11,175 nucleotides of DNA from Candidatus Shapirobacteria bacterium. Its GTDB lineage: Bacteria > Patescibacteriota > Microgenomatia > UBA12405. The notes beneath the pieces were generated by a model. The model searched no databases, was not told the origin of the DNA, and saw only the letters and a list, made by a program, of their open reading frames with translations. The DNA is taken from the NCBI GenBank assembly GCA_009885205.1, contig VFLE01000138.1, positions 1 to 11,175 of the forward strand. Reading direction: 5' to 3'. This document shows, piece by piece, positions 6,135 through 11,175 of this stretch; position 1 is the stretch's first letter, and every line of letters starts with the position of its first letter. Position numbers and translations under genes: made by a program.

Positions 6135-7400
6135 ATGGAAAAAAATAATAAAAATAATATTGTTCAAAAATTAGCGCACAGTTTAAGCAAACTGTTCATT
6201 AATTCGAATATTGCAAAAGTTGCACCATTGATGGACGAATGTGAAAATGGAAGTGGCGGCAAATTTTTGGTTGATAACGAAAGTAGATGCGATGACGAAT
6301 CTACTGTATGTCTAACGCTCTCCACTTCTCTTTGCACCAATACTAGCATGGAGGGCGACTTTGCCGATGATATTACTTTTGTTCCTGAAAACTTTACAAT
6401 GATTTTATTACTTGGCACGGGAACATATGGATCAGTCTTTCTTGCTGAATATTACGACAACTTAAAAGTAACCAAAGAAAAACAAAAATACGCTATTAAG
6501 AAATTATCAAAGAGTTGTATTAATCCCGAAAATATTAAGCAAATAATGGACGAGAAAAATATACTCGAAGAACTAGATAATCCATTTACATTAAAATTAT
6601 ACGGCACTTGCCAAACAACCGACGAGTTGTTTTTAGTAACCGAACTGTTAGAGTGCGGCGAGTTGTTTTCGGCGATTTATGAAAACGAAAAACTGACAAA
6701 TGAAGCGTGCATATTTTATAGTACATGTATTATACTAGGGCTTGACCATATACACAGCAAAGGCATTGTGTTTCGCGACTTAAAACCCGAAAATATTATG
6801 ATTGATTCAATGGGATATCCGCGAATAGTTGATTTTGGATTATCAAAACATCTACCGTCGATTGAGGTATGTACGGATGGGACGATTCGCAAAAAAACAC
6901 ACTGTACAACGTTATGTGGAACTCCGGAATATTTTGCTCCAGAGATAATATTTGGAAAAGGTTATGAATATGCGGTTGATATATGGGCATTGGGGGTAAT
7001 AATGTATGAAATGATAATGCGAACTACTGTTTTTAAGAGTGCCCGTGGCCGCAAAACGAAGCATGAAGACGATTTGTCACAAATGTTTACGAATATAGCC
7101 ATAACCCAAAAAAACGGCATATTATTATCAAAAAAAGTAGATATTTTACCACATGCACGTAATTTGATTACACAGCTTCTTTCGGGAGATCCAAAAAAAC
7201 GGCTAGCGGGAGAAGATATGCCAGGATCTCTTCTCAACCATGAGTGTTTTTCAACAATTAAGAACAATGTGAACGATATATATAATCGCTCGTTTATGCC
7301 GCCGATTTTACAGCCCAAATATGATGGAGAATATAATTTTACAAACACGAGATATGTGAGTATATATCTTGGAGACCAAGAAATATTCAAGGATTTTTAA
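6135..7400 (+). CDS. AGC-family Ser/Thr protein kinase (PKA/PKG-like catalytic subunit)
   Basis: It transfers phosphate from ATP to Ser/Thr of target proteins. The 421-aa product has a low-complexity N-terminal extension (1-86), a kinase domain (87-372) and an AGC C-tail (373-421). Catalytic parts are intact: glycine loop G94-T-G-T-Y-G-S-V, Lys122 (A-I-K), C-helix Glu140 (D-E-K), FRDLKPEN at 213-220 with catalytic Asp215, D233-F-G, and T-L-C-G-T-P-E-Y-F-A-P-E at 259-270. Thr259 aligns with the activation-loop Thr197 of PKA. That T-L-C-G-T-P-E-Y signature and the F-R-D-L-K-P-E-N form point to the AGC group. The tail has P-P-I-L-Q-P-K (389-395), Y-N-F (400-402) and ends exactly in F418-K-D-F421, like the PKA F-x-x-F hydrophobic motif. 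No cyclic-nucleotide-binding domain is present, so control is not by built-in cAMP/cGMP binding. An early motif lies 51 bases upstream. Substrates are unknown; host signalling or virion proteins are both possible. Confidence 0.93.
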   Translation: MEKNNKNNIVQKLAHSLSKLFINSNIAKVAPLMDECENGSGGKFLVDNESRCDDESTVCLTLSTSLCTNTSMEGDFADDITFVPENFTMILLLGTGTYGSVFLAEYYDNLKVTKEKQKYAIKKLSKSCINPENIKQIMDEKNILEELDNPFTLKLYGTCQTTDELFLVTELLECGELFSAIYENEKLTNEACIFYSTCIILGLDHIHSKGIVFRDLKPENIMIDSMGYPRIVDFGLSKHLPSIEVCTDGTIRKKTHCTTLCGTPEYFAPEIIFGKGYEYAVDIWALGVIMYEMIMRTTVFKSARGRKTKHEDDLSQMFTNIAITQKNGILLSKKVDILPHARNLITQLLSGDPKKRLAGEDMPGSLLNHECFSTIKNNVNDIYNRSFMPPILQPKYDGEYNFTNTRYVSIYLGDQEIFKDF

Positions 7401-7452
7401 GGAAAATATTGCCGATAAACGAGAAAATTATTATTATTATTATACTATAATA

Positions 7453-7662
7453 ATGGATAATTACACGAAACATAAATGGTCTGATCCTGAACTGAAAGTT
7501 GTGTGTAGCATTTGTCAATTACTAAAAAATGATGAGGATCGTATAAGAACACTGCTCCTCATATTTCCAGATTATTCCATGGCAACTATAGGATCGATAG
7601 TGAATAGATACAATTCCTTATTTAACAACAAGTCGGGTTGTTGTTGCTGTGTTATTGTTTGA
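7453..7662 (+). CDS. 69-aa protein, Myb/SANT-like look, ends in a CaaX-like Cys cluster
   Basis: I do not recognise a named family. The frame is open from 7369, inside the kinase gene, but the first part would be a Tyr run from AT-rich spacer; the ATG at 7453, 52 bases after the kinase stop, is the sensible start. Residues 5-57 look like a small helical domain: K-x-K-W9-S-D-P-E-L at 6-14, a middle helix with R-I-R-T-L-L-L-I-F-P at 30-39, and S42-x-x-T-I-x-S-I-V-x-R-Y at 42-53. This recalls Myb/SANT-like DNA-binding modules (W near the start, S-x-x-x-I-x-x-x-x-x-R-Y at the recognition helix). A C-S-I-C sits at 18-21. The C-terminus is G-C-C-C-C-V-I-V; the last four residues fit a CaaX prenylation box, with three adjacent Cys as possible palmitoylation sites. 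The Cys run is encoded by TGT-TGT-TGC-TGT. Function unknown. Confidence 0.7.
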   Translation: MDNYTKHKWSDPELKVVCSICQLLKNDEDRIRTLLLIFPDYSMATIGSIVNRYNSLFNNKSGCCCCVIV

Positions 7663-7713
7663 AATATTCATCGACGTAAAGGGTATGTGACCTTGGTTCT
7701 CTTTGTTGGTGTT

Positions 7714-7743
7714 TTAGGGGTCTGGAAATTCAGACTCCCCTAA
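7714..7743 (+). terminator. Hairpin between the 69-aa gene and the first membrane-protein gene
   Basis: TTAGGGG + TCTG (7714-7724) pairs with CAGA (7731-7734) and CCCCTAA (7737-7743), with a 2-base CT bulge and a 6-base loop. It is 51 bases after the stop of the 69-aa gene and 30 bases before the next ATG, so it probably marks the 3' end of the upstream mRNA. Confidence 0.5.
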
Positions 7744-7756
7744 CCCTAATATACTG

Positions 7757-7772
7757 GTATATAGTATATATA
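7757..7772 (+). promoter_or_regulatory. GTATATA doublet, candidate late promoter
   Basis: GTATATA (7757-7763) followed by GTATATATA (7764-7772) ends one base before the ATG at 7774. The same element precedes the next two genes (8165-8173 and 8774-8788) but not RPB2, RPB5 or the kinase. A late/structural-gene promoter is my inference. Confidence 0.45.
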
Positions 7773-7773
7773 G

Positions 7774-8118
7774 ATGTCCTACAACTCAGACAAAATTTCC
7801 CTATCTTATTCTCCCCAAGATTTTTTTTATTTAGACGCAGGAAAAGATATGCCAAGTGAAAGTTATTGCACAGAACGTAAGAATTCGCCATATGATTGCA
7901 CAGGATATACGGACGCAAATTACGAAATGTGTTATCAGCAAGAATTATGTCAAAACAAAGAACTTGTGGAAACCGTGATAAAAAAAAGAGACACTCATGC
8001 AGAATCGAACGCGAAATTGGATGACGTATATGGTCAATATATGAATGAATATATGAAAACGGTTAATTTAGGAGTCGCTATCATTATAGGGGTCATTTTT
8101 GTATTTTATAGACACTAG
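7774..8118 (+). CDS. Small Cys-rich membrane protein, C-terminal anchor (unknown function)
   Basis: The 114-aa product is not a family I can name. It has a soluble N-terminal part with four cysteines (C32, C42, C53, C59), the last two within N-Y-E-M-C-Y-Q-Q-E-L-C-Q-N-K, a predicted helical stretch at about 57-95, and one hydrophobic helix at 97-112 ending Y-R-H. There is no N-terminal signal peptide, so it is most simply a tail-anchored protein with its bulk on the cytosolic or capsid side of a membrane. Four evenly spaced Cys could form two disulfides, which giant viruses can make in the cytoplasm with their own Erv1-like oxidase; that enzyme is not in this window. It is the first of three adjacent C-terminally anchored proteins. 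A virion membrane protein is the likely role, by inference. Confidence 0.8.
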   Translation: MSYNSDKISLSYSPQDFFYLDAGKDMPSESYCTERKNSPYDCTGYTDANYEMCYQQELCQNKELVETVIKKRDTHAESNAKLDDVYGQYMNEYMKTVNLGVAIIIGVIFVFYRH

Positions 8119-8121
8119 ATC

Positions 8122-8155
8122 TTTTACTATTATTAGAACGAAAAAGCGAGTAAAA
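8122..8155 (+). terminator. Weak stem-loop after the 114-aa gene
   Basis: TTTTACT (8122-8128) can pair with AGTAAAA (8149-8155) over a 20-base loop, starting 4 bases after the stop. It is AT-rich with a long loop, so it is a doubtful 3'-end signal, listed only because hairpins follow several other genes here. Confidence 0.25.
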
Positions 8156-8164
8156 ATATGTTTG

Positions 8165-8173
8165 GTATATATA
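8165..8173 (+). promoter_or_regulatory. GTATATATA, candidate late promoter
   Basis: GTATATATA followed by G lies 9 bases before the ATG at 8183, matching the element before the neighbouring membrane-protein genes. The repeated position close to the start codon argues for more than chance AT-richness, but it has not been tested. Confidence 0.45.
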
Positions 8174-8182
8174 GTTTAACTA

Positions 8183-8755
8183 ATGGTTACATTACATAAA
8201 GAAAATGGATATTATTCAATCCTGAAAGAGGGATTTACGCCGGCGCCGCTCGATTTGCAGAAACCAAGAAACATTTACGACATGGAAAATAAAGTGATGC
8301 AAAATGTAAACAATTTCCAAATAAAATATGCCCGATTTATGCGATGCAATAATCCGAATATAGCGCCAAGTGTAACAAACCCGTCGTGTGATTTGAATTC
8401 TTTCGACAGCGTTTCCAATTTAGACACATCGTATAAAAATGTGATGTATTCGATCGACGATTTGAATGCAGCATTGAATACGATTAGTAAAGGACCAGGG
8501 ACTTCCGCCACACCATTGGCGCATGACGACATCAAAAACAATATTACCGGATTATCGTCCAACGGAACCACAAATTTGTATGACCAAATAAAGATTTTAA
8601 GAAATAAACTGGATGCCCGCTTGGATTCTCTCTATAACGAAGAACGCGCTGGACCCGAATCTTCGGCGACACGATTAGACTCGACTATCTATGCAAATAC
8701 ATTATGGATCATTTTAGCAACATGTTTAATATACTATGTAATCGTGGAACTCTGA
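8183..8755 (+). CDS. Membrane protein, C-terminal transmembrane helix (unknown function)
   Basis: The 190-aa product is unrecognised. An N-terminal stretch with L-K-E-G-F at 14-18 leads into a mostly helical region (about 32-100 and 131-156, for example Y-D-Q-I-K-I-L-R-N-K-L-D at 133-144) separated by a Gly/Ser/Pro/Ala loop (103-113). It ends in one hydrophobic helix at 173-190 finishing V-E-L. C55 and C69 could pair; C181 lies in the membrane helix. No signal peptide is visible, so a tail-anchored topology is likely. The ATG at 8183 is the first in frame and follows the GTATATATA element by 9 bases; a start at the Met near residue 34 is possible but would lose L-K-E-G-F. The next gene begins 37 bases after the stop. 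A virion membrane protein is inferred from context. Confidence 0.8.
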   Translation: MVTLHKENGYYSILKEGFTPAPLDLQKPRNIYDMENKVMQNVNNFQIKYARFMRCNNPNIAPSVTNPSCDLNSFDSVSNLDTSYKNVMYSIDDLNAALNTISKGPGTSATPLAHDDIKNNITGLSSNGTTNLYDQIKILRNKLDARLDSLYNEERAGPESSATRLDSTIYANTLWIILATCLIYYVIVEL

Positions 8756-8773
8756 TTTTTATTATATGCATAA

Positions 8774-8788
8774 GTATATAAGTATATA
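8774..8788 (+). promoter_or_regulatory. Double GTATATA, candidate late promoter
   Basis: Two copies of GTATATA (8774-8780 and 8782-8788) separated by one base lie 4 bases before the ATG at 8793, within a 37-base spacer. With the copies at 7757 and 8165 this makes a consistent upstream element of the three membrane-protein genes. Confidence 0.45.
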
Positions 8789-8792
8789 ATAA

Positions 8793-11135
8793 ATGACAAC
8801 TAAAGACACAAATACAAATTTATATACACATGCTCGGTTGGATGATTTCGTGAAAAATTTCCAGGCATGGTTTAAAGATAGTCCGATAAATCCCGACAAT
8901 CCGGGAACTGGAGGAAATTATAAATATTTTTCTTTTGTGCCTTCTCCCAATGCAATACATCTAGTTAATATTGGTCGCATACCATTTGACACAAATTATC
9001 CGAATAATTTTGTACAAATGAATACGACCACGCAAAACGGAAACACGGCCAATGTAAATACGCCGCTTGGATGGAAAATGCAATTAGGCAATATTTACGC
9101 AGACATGAAAGCGAATGATATAAAGACAATAAATACGAAACAGATTCAACCGGGGCTGTCCTATCAAATAATAAAATTGCCGGTAAACACGGTTTCACAG
9201 GGCAATAGTCCGGGTGTTGACATTTCCACTTTTTCTGATCTAGGAATAGGGAGCACATTGGGATCTAAATCCACTTTTTTGGAATATATGAATTTGCCGA
9301 CTGTAAATTGGGTCGATTTGTTTTTACAAAATTACGAAAGTATGGGATCTAGACAAATCGCCACAATTATAAATGAAGGGGTCTCTGAAAATATCGATTT
9401 ATCGATGATCGGGAAATCGGCCCCCCTAAATCAAATGTCGGTGTATCAAAATTCGTTTGTTGGAATTGAATGGTTTGGCTATTTTAAACCCCCACATATC
9501 GGAAGTTATACATTTACCATAAATTATGGGGATTCCGATTATTGTTTATTTTGGTTAGGGAATAAAGCAATATGTGAATATGTAGTAGGAAATGCGGATA
9601 TTACAAGCAATAACACGGAATTCAAACAAAATATATTGGAGGACAATTATATTCCCATACGTATTCAGTATTATACTTCAAAACAGGCAGCAAATATACG
9701 TAAAATCAGTATTACTATTAAAGATAATGACAAAGCACAGGTTCTTTCGAGTCCCAGTTGTTTATTTACCATTGATGGCGGAAACTTTTTTCCGAGTTTT
9801 GTATACGCGGCATTTACATCCTCGGTTATTGATGATTTCAAAAACGGGAAATTCAAATGTTATGCATTTGGAACGGGCCAAGGTTCTGCTCAGGACTATT
9901 TGGCGTTTTATAGTTATTTGAAACAAAACAAAAAAGACATATTTGGCGGGAAATATGATAATGATACGCGTCTTGGAGGGAGTATTCCGGAATTTGGAAC
10001 ATTAATGAATGGAATCAATTATACAGATGGACGAGATCCAAGCAATCCAAATCCGAATATGTTGTCCATTTATCGCGTATATACAGACGTTCGAATGGGG
10101 CGGAATTTTCAGGTAGACGTGGGAAACAAGGTCGACGGACAGTATACGATGCGAGAATTATCACCCAATTTAGTAACAATCAATAATGAGTATACGGCGT
10201 TTCCCGATTATTATCCGACCGCTGAATTACCTATTACGCAAAAAAACGAAACGGATTGTATGACGGATTGTAATAATTCTCCGGATTGCAATTATTTTTA
10301 CGCATATACGTCTCCAGACGGAAAACCATATTGCAGCGTTGGAAATAAAGTTACCCAGCCGGTTTTTAATCAAATCGCGACGGATTCCCAAAAGAATGGC
10401 TCTCTTTTTTTACGCGAAAACAAATTGGCCAAACCAACGGTGAGTCAGTGCATATCGGACGAAGTCCCTGGAGATTATAGCAAAATTTTGAATACCACGG
10501 AATATGACAATACAAATCCCTATTATAATTATACGATTTCCGAGAATCAGCTGAGCACTATAAAGGAAATAGGATATTGTGGCGATCCAAATATTCAACA
10601 GGCGATTGCCGATTATCAGCGCAGCAAAAAAGAAGCCAGCGATATATTATATAATATGCGTGATTATGATCAAACTGGAAATTGGCGCCCGATAAGCAGC
10701 GGTAGTTTTATTAAGCCGAATTTTGCGAAAGATTTACATAATTACTATTCGAATGCTGCGGGTGGCTCTCTTCTTAAAGAATCATTTCAGACGACGGATG
10801 CTGTATACGATACGCAATCAAATATAAACAATTTGAAAATGAGTCAAAACCAAATTTCGGCGAACAATACGGCAATCAATCAAAATTATGCAGATTTGTC
10901 GAATAAAATAATCCCGGATTATCTGAAACAGCGCGACTTATTGAATAGCGATAAGAAATATGATTTCAGTGGAAATGTGCTTCTTTATTTGAAAGACAAA
11001 AAAATCCCTTCGAAAGATGAACAGCGCATTATTGATTCGGCGGATGGTCAATTTTCGCAAAACTCGATATATCTTTTAGGCACAATTACAGTGACTACGC
11101 TGATCATTTTAGCTATATTTCTTGGACGTGACTAA
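8793..11135 (+). CDS. Large C-terminally anchored protein with PA14/GLEYA-like and PAN/Apple-like regions, probable virion protein
   Basis: The 780-aa product has several regions. Residues 1-170 are unrecognised, rich in Asn/Thr. Residues 172-311 have the PA14/GLEYA beta-sandwich pattern: a W-x-x-x-F opening, G224-I-E-W-F-G-Y-F, G237-S-Y-T-F-T-I, D247-S-D-Y-C-L-F-W-L-G256 (the usual D-D-x-x-x-L-W-x-x position) and Y-I-P-I-R-I-Q-Y before the last strands. PA14 domains commonly bind carbohydrates. Residues about 480-540 hold C489-x3-C493-x5-C499-x14-C514 within T-D-C-M-T-D-C-N-N-S-P-D-C-N-Y-F, like a PAN/Apple fold that binds protein or sugar. A helical, coiled-coil-prone stretch (675-725) precedes one transmembrane helix at 759-777, ending G-R-D. 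There is no signal peptide, so the large domain should face the cytosol/capsid side unless inserted unusually. The role is probably a virion surface or membrane structural protein. PA14 is fairly sure, PAN less so. Confidence 0.85.
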   Translation: MTTKDTNTNLYTHARLDDFVKNFQAWFKDSPINPDNPGTGGNYKYFSFVPSPNAIHLVNIGRIPFDTNYPNNFVQMNTTTQNGNTANVNTPLGWKMQLGNIYADMKANDIKTINTKQIQPGLSYQIIKLPVNTVSQGNSPGVDISTFSDLGIGSTLGSKSTFLEYMNLPTVNWVDLFLQNYESMGSRQIATIINEGVSENIDLSMIGKSAPLNQMSVYQNSFVGIEWFGYFKPPHIGSYTFTINYGDSDYCLFWLGNKAICEYVVGNADITSNNTEFKQNILEDNYIPIRIQYYTSKQAANIRKISITIKDNDKAQVLSSPSCLFTIDGGNFFPSFVYAAFTSSVIDDFKNGKFKCYAFGTGQGSAQDYLAFYSYLKQNKKDIFGGKYDNDTRLGGSIPEFGTLMNGINYTDGRDPSNPNPNMLSIYRVYTDVRMGRNFQVDVGNKVDGQYTMRELSPNLVTINNEYTAFPDYYPTAELPITQKNETDCMTDCNNSPDCNYFYAYTSPDGKPYCSVGNKVTQPVFNQIATDSQKNGSLFLRENKLAKPTVSQCISDEVPGDYSKILNTTEYDNTNPYYNYTISENQLSTIKEIGYCGDPNIQQAIADYQRSKKEASDILYNMRDYDQTGNWRPISSGSFIKPNFAKDLHNYYSNAAGGSLLKESFQTTDAVYDTQSNINNLKMSQNQISANNTAINQNYADLSNKIIPDYLKQRDLLNSDKKYDFSGNVLLYLKDKKIPSKDEQRIIDSADGQFSQNSIYLLGTITVTTLIILAIFLGRD

Positions 11136-11136
11136 T

Positions 11137-11160
11137 TTAAGGGAACCAAGGTTCCCTTAA
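11137..11160 (+). terminator. Perfect 11-bp hairpin after the PA14-like gene
   Basis: TTAAGGGAACC (11137-11147) and GGTTCCCTTAA (11150-11160) are perfect inverted repeats around AA, starting one base after the stop codon. It is the strongest hairpin in the window and fits the 3'-end stem-loops of mimivirus-like mRNAs. A C/T-rich stretch (CCCTCCTTTT) follows. Confidence 0.65.
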
Positions 11161-11175
11161 GATCCCTCCTTTTAC

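Noticed and set aside
6962..7390. 142-aa reverse-strand ORF over the kinase C-lobe
   Set aside because: Shadow of a clear kinase gene; no independent promoter or family match.
7369..7452. A longer start for the 69-aa gene, overlapping the kinase end
   Set aside because: The extra 28 residues overlap the kinase C-tail and include a Tyr run made by AT-rich spacer repeats; the ATG at 7453 gives a clean gene with normal spacing.
7738..7749. Telomere-like CCCTAACCCTAA
   Set aside because: Only two units, and part of them is the 3' arm of a gene-end hairpin. No longer array is present.
1..11175. CRISPR arrays, insertion sequences, integrase or inteins
   Set aside because: No spaced direct repeats of CRISPR type, no transposase-like ORF, and the RPB2 conserved motifs are uninterrupted by an intein or intron.

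Overview
The window reads as part of the genome of a giant DNA virus (Nucleocytoviricota, order Imitervirales, most like the algal Mesomimiviridae/'extended Mimiviridae'). The grounds are: virus-encoded RNA polymerase II-type subunits (RPB2 and RPB5) in compact, intron-free ORFs; exact copies of the mimivirus-type early promoter AAAATTGA upstream of two genes; perfect hairpins just after genes, as at mimivirus-like mRNA 3' ends; AT-rich intergenic DNA; and a run of C-terminally anchored membrane proteins. No single hallmark (capsid, polB, MutS7) is present, so family-level placement is inference.

Layout (all genes on +): 1-267, end of an unrecognised gene whose start lies outside the window; 283-335, two hairpins; 415-5193, RPB2, the second-largest RNA polymerase subunit, with a long non-canonical C-terminal tail; 5266-5907, RPB5; 5908-6134, a spacer with hairpins and an early promoter; 6135-7400, an AGC-family Ser/Thr kinase; 7453-7662, a 69-aa protein with a Myb/SANT-like look that ends in a CaaX-like Cys cluster; 7714-7743, a hairpin; 7774-8118, 8183-8755 and 8793-11135, three proteins each with one C-terminal transmembrane helix, the last carrying PA14-like and PAN/Apple-like regions; 11137-11160, a perfect terminal hairpin.

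The left half is an information/regulation block: transcription machinery and a kinase, with early-type promoter elements before RPB5 and the kinase. The right half looks like a virion-membrane block: three consecutive anchored proteins, each with GTATATA just before its ATG, which I read as a candidate late promoter. The most unusual element is the RPB2 tail. After the normal end of the subunit it carries Y-S-P-T-S-P repeats like the CTD heptads of eukaryotic RPB1, then a possible SH3/KOW-like module and a Gly/Asn-rich end. The polymerase's C-terminal zinc-site cysteines are mostly replaced. The second most interesting item is the 69-aa protein ending CCCCVIV, which could be lipid-anchored by host enzymes.
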